Under the pieces are notes generated by a model. The model did no database searches. It saw only the letters and a list, made by a program, of their open reading frames with translations, and was not told the DNA's origin. From CAG-917 sp028724485 (GTDB lineage Bacteria; Bacillota; Clostridia; Christensenellales; CAG-917): DNA of 30,359 nucleotides. Location of the stretch: the NCBI GenBank assembly GCA_028724485.1, contig JAQYCY010000044.1, forward strand, positions 1 through 30,359, given 5' to 3'. Positions 7,500 to 14,016 of this stretch are shown here, in pieces; the first letter of the stretch is position 1, and the number at the start of each line of letters is the position of its first letter. The position numbers were made by a program, and so were the translations under genes.

Positions 7500-7662
7500 T
7501 GCGATAGTGTTAAAAACAATGCTATAAACAAATAAGGCGATTGTTTTTAAGACGAAAAACTTGCAAAGACCAAAAGACAAATCAAGCAAAAAACAGTCAA
7601 AAACAAACGAAAAAACGTGAAAATCGACAGAAAAAATATATTTTAAAAATCGAAATTTTCAT

Positions 7663-7691
7663 TTGACAGCCATAAATTGCGGTGTTATAAT
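7663..7691 (+). promoter_or_regulatory. Consensus promoter of the antiporter gene
   Basis: TTGACA (7663-7668), 17 nt, TATAAT (7686-7691), a perfect housekeeping-sigma consensus. The leader to the ATG at 7747 is about 50 nt. The gap before it (7500-7662) is A-rich and T-poor, with no gene seen. Confidence 0.93.
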
Positions 7692-7746
7692 CGGTAGCAT
7701 ACTTTAAGATAAGAGCATAATTTAGTTGATTGGAGGTTTAAGCGAT

Positions 7747-9111
7747 ATGGAATACTTCACAGTGTTATTGCCTCTCGCAATGATTTTATTTTTATCAAAG
7801 CTTTTCAGCATAGGCTGTAAAAAGATAGGGCTTCCGCAAGTTGTCGGTATGCTTATTGTCGGAATCCTGTTAGGCTGTATAAAATATATACCAAATCAAC
7901 AAGTCTTTACGGGAACAACGCTCGAAGGTCTTTCGTTTATAGGAAAAATCGGCGTTATTCTCATTATGTTTTCCGCAGGTATCGGAACGGATATCAAACA
8001 GATTAAAGCAACGGGCAAAGCGTCCATTGTCATTACGACGCTCGGCGTTTTAGTTCCGCTTGCATTCGGCTTTTTGGTCGCGTGCGCGTTCAACGGTGGC
8101 TTTAAAGACTGGTCCAACAAAACCGTTTTGTCAAACGTCTTTTACGGCGTAATTCTTTCGGCAACGTCGGTCAGCGTTACCGTTGCAACTCTCAAAGAAC
8201 TCGGCAAACTTCAAAGCAAAGTCGGAACGTCTATCGTTTCGGCGGCAATCATCGACGACGTAATAGGCGTTGTATTGCTTTCGCTCATAATCGGATTGTC
8301 CAAAGGAAATGCCAGCGACGCAGGCAAGTCAACGGGCTTTGTCATTTTGTACACGGTGCTTTTCTTTGTTGCGGCAATCGGCATCGGCATACTCATAAGA
8401 CTTTTGTTCAAATGGCTCGAAAAGAAATGGCCGCACAACAGGCGAGTCGCAATCTGGGGATTTGCGCTTTGCTTCTTCTATGCCTTTGCGGCAGAGAAGT
8501 GGTTCGGAGTCGCTGACATAACGGGCGCGTATATGGCAGGACTTATGTTGTCGGGACTTAAAGAGTCGAACTATATCGACAGAAAAGCGGACGTCAACTG
8601 TTATATGATTTTTGCTCCTGTTTTCTTTGCAAACATCGGCATAAATACCGATTTCAGCGGAATGACGGGAACGGTTGCGGCTTTTGGAATATGTTACGTT
8701 TTTGTGGCAATGATAGGCAAGGTCATCGGTTGCGGAGCAGGCGCATTGATGTGCAAATACAGCTTTAAAGACTCGATGGCGGTCGGCGTCGGAATGATGG
8801 TCAGAGCGGAAGTCGTTTTGGTTTGCGCACAAAAGGGCGTTGATTGCGGAATGGTCGATCCTGCTATTATGCCTTTTGTGCTTATCTTGATTATCGTTTC
8901 GAGCTTACTTGCGCCACTTATTTTGAAACTGTTTTACAAAAACGAAAAAGTCGAGCCGCAATTCCTTGACGGAGCGATGCCGAACGTTTCCGAAAATACT
9001 GCGTTGCCAAACGACAGCGAGCGCATAAGAGTTGTCACAAGCGAAAACCAACTCGACCATGATTTTTCCGAACACGCCGAAGAACCGAAGCAAGACGAAA
9101 AAGAAGATTAG
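7747..9111 (+). CDS. Cation:proton antiporter, CPA2 family (Na+/H+ type)
   Basis: A 454-residue integral membrane protein with about 12 hydrophobic segments over residues 1-405. It has the Na+/H+ exchanger fold of the monovalent cation:proton antiporter-2 family. Residues D170-D171 (AAIIDDVIGVV) form the double-aspartate ion-binding site, which in NapA/NhaA-type proteins goes with electrogenic Na+/H+ exchange. The preceding GVILSATSVSVTVATLKELG is the characteristic unwound-helix region. The last 45 residues are hydrophilic, rich in Glu and Asp and probably disordered; there is no TrkA-N/RCK regulatory domain as in KefB/C. The start at 7747 was chosen because GGAGG ends 10 nt before it; a TTG 21 nt upstream would begin inside the ribosome binding site. 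Likely role: sodium and pH homeostasis. Confidence 0.9.
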   Translation: MEYFTVLLPLAMILFLSKLFSIGCKKIGLPQVVGMLIVGILLGCIKYIPNQQVFTGTTLEGLSFIGKIGVILIMFSAGIGTDIKQIKATGKASIVITTLGVLVPLAFGFLVACAFNGGFKDWSNKTVLSNVFYGVILSATSVSVTVATLKELGKLQSKVGTSIVSAAIIDDVIGVVLLSLIIGLSKGNASDAGKSTGFVILYTVLFFVAAIGIGILIRLLFKWLEKKWPHNRRVAIWGFALCFFYAFAAEKWFGVADITGAYMAGLMLSGLKESNYIDRKADVNCYMIFAPVFFANIGINTDFSGMTGTVAAFGICYVFVAMIGKVIGCGAGALMCKYSFKDSMAVGVGMMVRAEVVLVCAQKGVDCGMVDPAIMPFVLILIIVSSLLAPLILKLFYKNEKVEPQFLDGAMPNVSENTALPNDSERIRVVTSENQLDHDFSEHAEEPKQDEKED

Positions 9112-9292
9112 TTGACAAAAAATCTAAGCGGGAAGAAGGAAGAAATTCAGAAAACAAATCAATTTAAAAATCGAACTTAAAAAACTTTAAATATCGGATT
9201 GTATAAATCGATAGCGATAGCAAAATCGAAGCATACGCAAATAACATAAAGCAAAGCTAATCATAAAGTAAAACTAAGTTCAAAACAAATGT

Positions 9293-9340
9293 AAAAAAAA
9301 GTCCGACGGCGATAAATACACCGTCGGGCTTTCCTTTTTT
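9293..9340. terminator. Bidirectional terminator between antiporter and rubrerythrin genes
   Basis: GTCCGACGGCG and CACCGTCGGGC are the two arms of a strong stem with a loop of about 8 nt. It is flanked by AAAAAAAA on the left and TTTCCTTTTTT on the right, so it can terminate transcription from both convergent genes. The stretch before it (9112-9292) is A-rich and T-poor, with no gene seen. Confidence 0.9.
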
Positions 9341-9349
9341 AAGAAGAAA

Positions 9350-9892
9350 TTATTTAAAATATCTGTTGTAAAGACCTTGGAATGCTTTTCCGTGACGAGC
9401 CTCGTCACGAGCCATTTCGTGAACGGTGTCGTGAATAGCGTCAAGATTTAATTCTTTCGCTCTCTTTGCAAGGTCGGTTTTGCCCATAGTTGCGCCGTTT
9501 TCGGCTTCTATTCTCATTTCGAGATTTTTCTTGGTGCTGTCGGTAATGACTTCGCCGAGAAGTTCTGCAAATTTTGCGGCGTGTTCCGCTTCTTCATAAG
9601 CAGCCTTTTCCCAATAAAGTCCGATTTCCGGATAACCTTCGCGGTGTGCGACTCTTGCCATAGCAAGATACATTCCGACTTCGGTACATTCACCGTTAAA
9701 GTTTGCCCTGAGATCGTCGATGATATCTTGTCTTGCGCCTTTAGCAACGCCGACGGCGTGTTCTGCCGCCCAACTCATAGCCGAGTCTTGCTTTACGAAT
9801 TTCTCCGCAGGGGCTTTGCATTGCGGACATTGCTTTGGCGGTTCGGTTCCTTCATAAACGTAACCGCATACTGAACATACAAATTTTGCCAT
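9350..9892 (-). CDS. Reverse rubrerythrin (N-terminal rubredoxin, C-terminal di-iron domain)
   Basis: A 180-residue non-haem iron peroxidase that detoxifies H2O2 (and O2 in clostridia) using electrons from NADH through rubredoxin-type carriers. A rubredoxin-like [Fe(SCys)4] domain comes first: C6-x2-C9 and C22-x2-C25. It is followed by a four-helix ferritin-like domain with the di-iron ligands expected in GECTEVGMYL (E68 region), YEEAEHAAKF (E101/H104 region) and VHEMARDEARHGK. In classical rubrerythrin the order is the opposite, so this is the 'reverse' form known from Clostridium acetobutylicum. Ribosome binding site AAGGAG. It follows perR on the same strand with a 101-nt gap and no obvious promoter of its own, so co-transcription is plausible. 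Confidence 0.95.
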   Translation of the reverse strand: MAKFVCSVCGYVYEGTEPPKQCPQCKAPAEKFVKQDSAMSWAAEHAVGVAKGARQDIIDDLRANFNGECTEVGMYLAMARVAHREGYPEIGLYWEKAAYEEAEHAAKFAELLGEVITDSTKKNLEMRIEAENGATMGKTDLAKRAKELNLDAIHDTVHEMARDEARHGKAFQGLYNRYFK

Positions 9893-9993
9893 AGTTTTAT
9901 TCTCCTTGAATTTTAATTTATTTAAAAACTTATTTTTTGTGTGCCGAGTTTAATTAGGGCTTTACGTAGTTTGCTTTCATCGCTTTTTGACGT

Positions 9994-10377
9994 CTATCGG
10001 TCTTTGCAGTCTTTGCATAGTCCTACAAAGATTACGTCGGCTTGCACAATCGAAACCTGATGCTTTTGCGCAGTCAAGTCGACGATTTGTTGCACTTCAT
10101 CAAAATCGAGGTCGAAACATTCGCCACAACGCTTGCAATAAAAGTGAGAGTGATTTTTGACCGTTTTGTCAAATCTGTCGGGGCGGTCGGGGACGACAAT
10201 CTTTTTGATTTTACCCGATTCCGAAAGCTGATTAAGATTTCGATAAACGGTTCCCAAACTTACCGACGGAAGCTGTTGCTTCACTCTGCCGTAAATCGTT
10301 TCGGCGGTAGGGTGGTCGCACGAGTTTGACACCACGTCGAATATAATTTCTTTTTGTTTTGTTGAACGCATTTCCAT
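9994..10377 (-). CDS. perR: Fur-family peroxide-responsive repressor, PerR type
   Basis: A 127-residue metal-dependent DNA-binding repressor. The winged-helix region contains HPTAETIYGRV and the recognition segment VSLGTVYRNLNQL. Structural zinc Cys pairs are C81/C84 and C121/C124. The regulatory-metal ligands of Bacillus PerR all have counterparts: H22, D70 (RFD), H76 and H78 (NHSHF), and an Asp (D89) where Fur proteins usually have Glu; this favours PerR, in which His oxidation by H2O2 releases DNA. The protein is slightly shorter than PerR of Bacillus (145). The ribosome binding site before the ATG is weak (AAGA); a second ATG lies two codons later. Likely targets are itself (palindrome at 10478-10497) and the rubrerythrin gene next to it. 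Confidence 0.88.
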   Translation of the reverse strand: MEMRSTKQKEIIFDVVSNSCDHPTAETIYGRVKQQLPSVSLGTVYRNLNQLSESGKIKKIVVPDRPDRFDKTVKNHSHFYCKRCGECFDLDFDEVQQIVDLTAQKHQVSIVQADVIFVGLCKDCKDR

Positions 10378-10477
10378 AATCTTATATATTTTTTACTGTC
10401 GGCAGATAACTTGTTTGATTTTCAAATCGCTTCATTAAACGCAATTTAACAAAACGTGTAAACCAAATGTAGCGAAA

Positions 10478-10535
10478 AATTATTATTAGTAATAATTCCT
10501 ATTGGCAATATAGCACAGCCGCAAGCCAATGTCAA
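10478..10535 (-). promoter_or_regulatory. perR promoter with 20-bp operator-like palindrome at the transcription start
   Basis: On the minus strand: TTGACA (10530-10535), 17 nt, TATATT (10507-10512). Nine nucleotides downstream of the -10 starts the inverted repeat AATTATTA-CTAA-TAATAATT (10478-10497), which has perfect 8-bp arms. Fur/PerR-family boxes are AT-rich palindromes of similar size, so autorepression is likely. A second possible promoter, TTTACA-N17-TTTAAT, lies further downstream in the leader. Confidence 0.75.
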
Positions 10536-10599
10536 CAAAAATTTTAAAATAATAAAAAATAAAAATGGTACAATCAAGAAATGAAAAGGGAAAAAACGT

Positions 10600-10730
10600 G
10601 GTTTTAAAAATAGAAGCCAAATCAAAAAATATGGTTTTAATAAACAAGTCAAAATATTAAAGACGGTTTTTAAAAGAGAAGTAGAACAAATAAAGCGGTT
10701 TTAAAACAAACAGAAAACTAAAAAAAGAGA
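10600..10730 (+). repeat. Degenerate repeat with 32-33 bp period
   Basis: The core GGTTTTnAAA recurs at 10600, 10633, 10665 and 10697, spacings 33, 32 and 32. It is followed in each unit by an A-rich, T-poor stretch. The gap 10378-10877 (500 nt) holds the perR leader and promoter on its left and this repeat plus a purine-rich tract to 10850; I see no gene in it. Confidence 0.6.
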
Positions 10731-10877
10731 AAACAAACAGAAAAAACTAATAAAAACGACGAATAAAAACCAAATAAAAACTTTTCCGAAAAAAGCAAGC
10801 GTAGGAGATGAAAAAACAAATAGAAAAACCTTTATATGGAATCAAACATACTTTTATTTTTAAAGACTTTAACGAAA

Positions 10878-11468
10878 TCAATACTTAACGATTTCGAGAG
10901 TTTTGTTTTCTCTCACTATCATAAAAGCGACGCCGTTTATTTCGTCAAGGCTTATTTGTCCAATGCTTCGACTGTCATGCGAAACGTTGCGGTTGTCGCC
11001 CAAAAGATAGACGTAGCCGTTTTTCACAGTGAACTCATCTACCTGCAACGGCGAAAAGCCCGAATACATAATTTTGTTTTCTTTGCTTAAATATTCGCCG
11101 CTTTCTTTTACGCCGTTTACGTAAAGGACGCCGTCCACGATTTTAACTTTATCTCCGCCAACTGCGACGGCTCGTTTTATCAAGGTTTTGTTTTCGCTTG
11201 CTATCGTTGCCACAACTATATTGCCGCGTTTGACTTTTTTAACTTTATCTACGATGACTTTGTCGCCGTCGGTATAATCGTTATCTTTGCCGCCGCTTAG
11301 ATACGGGAGCATAGACGTGCCGTCAACGATGAAAGATTCGGTGACGACAGCAAGAGCAATAACCACGGCAAGAAGAGCAACCAAAAAAACGGAAATAACA
11401 ATCGTTGCGGTTAATTTCCGTTTATTTTTTTTCGGTTCTGAAATTTCAAGTTCTTCAAATTCGTTCAT
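10878..11468 (-). CDS. lepB: Signal peptidase I
   Basis: A 196-residue membrane-anchored serine protease that removes signal peptides from secreted proteins. One transmembrane helix (residues about 20-42) follows a charged cytoplasmic N-terminus. The catalytic Ser is S52 in DGTSMLP and the general-base Lys is K98 in KTLIKRAVAVGGD. The C-terminal conserved box GDNRNVSHDSRSIG is present. The size and single helix are typical of Gram-positive SipS-type enzymes. Its start lies 7 nt after the stop codon of the hydrolase-like gene, with only a weak GGAT ribosome binding site, so translation is probably coupled to that gene. No clear terminator is seen downstream. Confidence 0.95.
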   Translation of the reverse strand: MNEFEELEISEPKKNKRKLTATIVISVFLVALLAVVIALAVVTESFIVDGTSMLPYLSGGKDNDYTDGDKVIVDKVKKVKRGNIVVATIASENKTLIKRAVAVGGDKVKIVDGVLYVNGVKESGEYLSKENKIMYSGFSPLQVDEFTVKNGYVYLLGDNRNVSHDSRSIGQISLDEINGVAFMIVRENKTLEIVKY

Positions 11469-11475
11469 AAAAGTA

Positions 11476-13131
11476 TTATATCCAAATTATGTTGTTTAAT
11501 ATAACGCCTGCAACGTTTTTGAAAACGGTGATTTGCGTATCGGCAAACAGACCGAGCGGTTTGCCGTCATCCGATTTGAAATCGGACGGAGTGAGTAAAA
11601 CTTTTTGCCAGCGTTCGCCGCCTTTTAGCGAGCATTTCGCAACGTACGACGCACCCGTATAAATAGAAGTGAGCTGAATTCTGATATCGCGTTGCGACGG
11701 ACTGTAAAAGTCGATTTTCAAAATGCTTGCCTTGTCTTTTGCAAAGTCAGACTTCATAAGATTGTTTGTCGTAAGATATCCGCTGTCTACGCTTACGCCT
11801 TTTATTCCGAAAGGACCCTTTTTAAGTTTAAGGTCGTCTTCGTCAACGATAACGGAGAAAGTTCTCGGTGCAAAACTTGCAATACCTTTTTTGTTTGTAT
11901 AAACAATTCGGTTGCTTTCGATGACGGCGGGCGCTTGTTTTACTCCGTCAAACTTATCTCTCGAAATCGAAGTTATAAGCGTGGAAACGACCACTCCGTT
12001 GAATGTTACGTTTGCAAAAGCCGACAGCTTTTCGTTGTTGTCGAAAGGAACGACGTCGTAAACATGCTTGAAGCCGTCCGTTTTGCTTTCAACAAGCGAA
12101 AACCAATCTCGTATCGGGGCAGGAGCATTGTCATACGAAATAAAAGTTTCGATGCAATCGCAATCGGAATTAGTATCTACCGTCAAAGTCAGTTTGTCGC
12201 CGTCGACATTAAACGCTATGGTAGGTAGCGGCAATTTTTCTGCATCCGACTTAAATGCCGAGTTTGCCCATTTAAGCAAGCCTAAAAAACAGTCTTTTGA
12301 GAGTTGTTTGTTTGTTCTCGGTGAAATGCACAAAATCTTAGACGATGAAGATATGCCCGCCATAATTTCGTTCGCTTTATCAATGCACGCAAAGTCGTTG
12401 TTGGTACTGGTTGCGTAGGCGATAGGACAAGAAATGAAATGCGCATAAGTTTCAGGGCAGATGCCCGAAACCCAAGCTCTTTCTTCTTCAGACTCTGAAA
12501 GGGAGGTATCCTTTTTGCCGTAATTGTTGTAGCCGCAACCCATAACAGGCATAGCCGCATGGACTCTGCCGTCGATGCCTGCTACAATCCAAGCAAGTTG
12601 CGCGCCGTGTACGTAGCCGACTAAGTTAATTTTTTCGTTGTCGACAAGGGTTTGCTCGCCGATTAAAGTGATGGCGCGTCTTGCGATTTTCGACCACACA
12701 AACCAAGGCGTAACTCTTGCCGATTCGCCCATATATCCGAGATTATTCTTTGCGTTTTCATAAGATGCAAATTTTAACGATTCGGGGAAAGACGTTCTCG
12801 TTTCGCGCGACGTGACAAAACCTGCGTAATCCAAAATAAAGACGACGTAACCGTTTTTTACAAAGAGTTTTTCAATTTCGTCAAAGGCGGTATTTTCGCT
12901 GAGATTTGCGAGAAAAAGAACGGCGGGACGTTTTTCATTCAGGTGTTGGTCGTGAATCATTTTGCAATAGGCTCTGACCTTGCCGTCGGCGACAGTTTCC
13001 GCCGTGAAAAACATTTCCGTTTCCAGACAATCGTTTTTTAATTGACACTTTTCGACGTATGTTTCAAGCGGCTCCTTAACAGGGTTGAAACTTTCCCATA
13101 CTTCCGTAGGCGTCATAAATTTAATTTCCAT
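11476..13131 (-). CDS. Alpha/beta-hydrolase-like protein with C-terminal beta-sandwich, probably catalytically inactive
   Basis: A 551-residue protein. Residues about 25-285 resemble acetyl xylan esterase / dienelactone hydrolase-type alpha/beta hydrolases (NGYVVFILDYAG, GIDGRVHAAMPVMG, CPIAYATSTNNDF). The nucleophile elbow that should read GxSxG is G-Y-V-H-G at 172-176, with Val at the Ser position. The segment that usually carries the catalytic His reads SPRTNKQL, without His. Residues about 290-551 are two probable beta-sandwich regions, the last (IQLTSIYTGASY, GGERWQKVLL) reminiscent of galactose-binding or carbohydrate-binding modules. There is no signal peptide. The start at 13131 is set by a promoter whose -10 ends 6 nt before it; the frame stays open upstream but that part would precede the promoter. 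An alternative ATG is at 13116. It is the first gene of an operon with signal peptidase I. Confidence 0.72.
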   Translation of the reverse strand: MEIKFMTPTEVWESFNPVKEPLETYVEKCQLKNDCLETEMFFTAETVADGKVRAYCKMIHDQHLNEKRPAVLFLANLSENTAFDEIEKLFVKNGYVVFILDYAGFVTSRETRTSFPESLKFASYENAKNNLGYMGESARVTPWFVWSKIARRAITLIGEQTLVDNEKINLVGYVHGAQLAWIVAGIDGRVHAAMPVMGCGYNNYGKKDTSLSESEEERAWVSGICPETYAHFISCPIAYATSTNNDFACIDKANEIMAGISSSSKILCISPRTNKQLSKDCFLGLLKWANSAFKSDAEKLPLPTIAFNVDGDKLTLTVDTNSDCDCIETFISYDNAPAPIRDWFSLVESKTDGFKHVYDVVPFDNNEKLSAFANVTFNGVVVSTLITSISRDKFDGVKQAPAVIESNRIVYTNKKGIASFAPRTFSVIVDEDDLKLKKGPFGIKGVSVDSGYLTTNNLMKSDFAKDKASILKIDFYSPSQRDIRIQLTSIYTGASYVAKCSLKGGERWQKVLLTPSDFKSDDGKPLGLFADTQITVFKNVAGVILNNIIWI

Positions 13132-13137
13132 AGGTAG

Positions 13138-13166
13138 ATTATACAACGAATAATTAGTCAAGTCAA
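13138..13166 (-). promoter_or_regulatory. Promoter giving a leaderless transcript for the hydrolase-like gene
   Basis: On the minus strand: TTGACT (13161-13166), 17 nt, TATAAT (13138-13143). Only CTACCT separates the -10 from the ATG at 13131, so the predicted transcription start is the A of the ATG. Confidence 0.8.
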
Positions 13167-13398
13167 TTTTTATCTCGAATGATAAAAAAATTACCGAGTG
13201 GTAAAAAACGGACTTTAAAAGCAAAATCCGACGCATAAAACCGAGTGCATAAAGCTGTAAATAAGGCGAGTCGGCGTTATGTTAAATCGGAAGAAAAATA
13301 GGCAGAAAACGTAAAGCTAAACGGAAAGCAAAAAAACGCAAAGCCGAGAAGAAAAGAAAAGGGCGAAAAGAAAACAAAAAAAACGGATAGGTAAAAAA

Positions 13399-13429
13399 GC
13401 ATAGACAAAAGAAAAACGCATAGACAAAA
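13399..13429 (+). repeat. Two-copy 19-bp direct repeat in a T-poor gap
   Basis: GCATAGACAAAA occurs at 13399-13410 and 13418-13429. The gap between the divergent genes (13132-13484, 353 nt) has the hydrolase promoter on the left; the rest is almost T-free on the plus strand from about 13300 to 13440. No gene and no convincing housekeeping promoter for the gene at 13485 are seen. Confidence 0.5.
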
Positions 13430-13484
13430 AGCGAGAACCTTTCGGCGGTACAATGAATATTATATAAAAGTTTTGGAGGTGGTT

Positions 13485-13850
13485 ATGGACTATCTTTTGC
13501 CAGATGACGACACAATGGAAAAAATGGCGGCGGAATATGCGGCAATAAGGCGAAACGCTTCTGTTTTATCAAACGGCGAAAAAGCAGAGAGAGCGTGTGT
13601 TGACGACATAGAAAAAATCGCGCCGAAGGCAACGGCGATGAAAAACAAAAACAACGAAACCGAAAACGAAATATCAAACGGAAGCGAAAACTCCGCTTCG
13701 AACGACGATACGCAACTCGGCAGCGACTTGCCGAGAAACACGCCTGAAAGCAACGACGAAACGTCCTTGACGGAACAAAATCCGAAGTTTAACCGCCGAG
13801 TAAGAAACACTATGGTGATACTTATGCTTTTAAGATCGCTTAGAGATTAA
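13485..13850 (+). CDS. Small acidic protein of unknown function
   Basis: A 121-residue protein I do not recognise. The first 45 residues look helical (MDYLLPDDDTMEKMAAEYAA). Residues 50-100 are low complexity, rich in Asn, Glu, Ser and Asp and probably disordered. The last 20 residues are basic and hydrophobic (KFNRRVRNTMVILMLLRSLR) and could be an amphipathic membrane- or protein-binding helix. The start at 13485 is preceded by a strong GGAGGTGG site; a TTG 12 nt upstream overlaps that site. The strong ribosome binding site and an undisturbed frame support a real gene. It is convergent with the ger operon. The absence of a clear sigma-A promoter would allow a sporulation-sigma promoter, but I could not identify one. 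Confidence 0.65.
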   Translation: MDYLLPDDDTMEKMAAEYAAIRRNASVLSNGEKAERACVDDIEKIAPKATAMKNKNNETENEISNGSENSASNDDTQLGSDLPRNTPESNDETSLTEQNPKFNRRVRNTMVILMLLRSLRD

Positions 13851-13870
13851 GCCGAATTTCGAGTAGGGTT

Positions 13871-13979
13871 TAGCATTAAAACATAAAACGACAGCATTGC
13901 AAAAACTCGTAAACGTTTTGCAGATATGTGTAGCATTAAAACATAATTAAAACATAATTAAAACATAATTGATAGCATT
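13871..13979 (+). repeat. TAGCATTAAAACATAA repeats with an 11-bp tandem array
   Basis: TAGCATTAAAACATAA occurs at 13871-13886 and 13931-13946. From 13936 the unit TTAAAACATAA is repeated three times exactly and without gap (13936-13968), followed by another TAGCATTA. It fills the space between the small acidic protein gene and gerC. Confidence 0.85.
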
Positions 13980-13982
13980 ACA

Positions 13983-13999
13983 GCCGCCTAAAAGGCGGC
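13983..13999. terminator. GC-rich hairpin between convergent genes, possible weak terminator
   Basis: GCCGCC (13983-13988) and GGCGGC (13994-13999) enclose a 5-nt loop. On the plus strand it is followed by the mixed GTATATTTT, on the minus strand by TGTAAT. The stem is strong but the T-tract is poor in both directions. Confidence 0.5.
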
Positions 14000-14016
14000 G
14001 TATATTTTGCTACAAA

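Noticed and set aside
6505..7531. Long antisense open frames opposite the UPF0210 gene
   Set aside because: Both cover a well-conserved gene; their compositions (Ser/Ala/Pro-rich, or Arg/Asn/Ser-rich) are typical of mirrored codons, and no start signal is present.
10446..10652. Small hydrophobic minus-strand frame upstream of perR
   Set aside because: It crosses the perR promoter and operator; its Leu/Phe-rich content reflects the A-rich opposite strand, and no ribosome binding site exists.
10600..10730. CRISPR array
   Set aside because: The repeated core is only about 10 nt, the units are degenerate, the intervals are low complexity and there are no cas genes.
13132..13236. Upstream extension of the hydrolase-like protein by 35 residues
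   Set aside because: The extension would cover the promoter at 13138-13166, has no ribosome binding site and looks unlike coding sequence.
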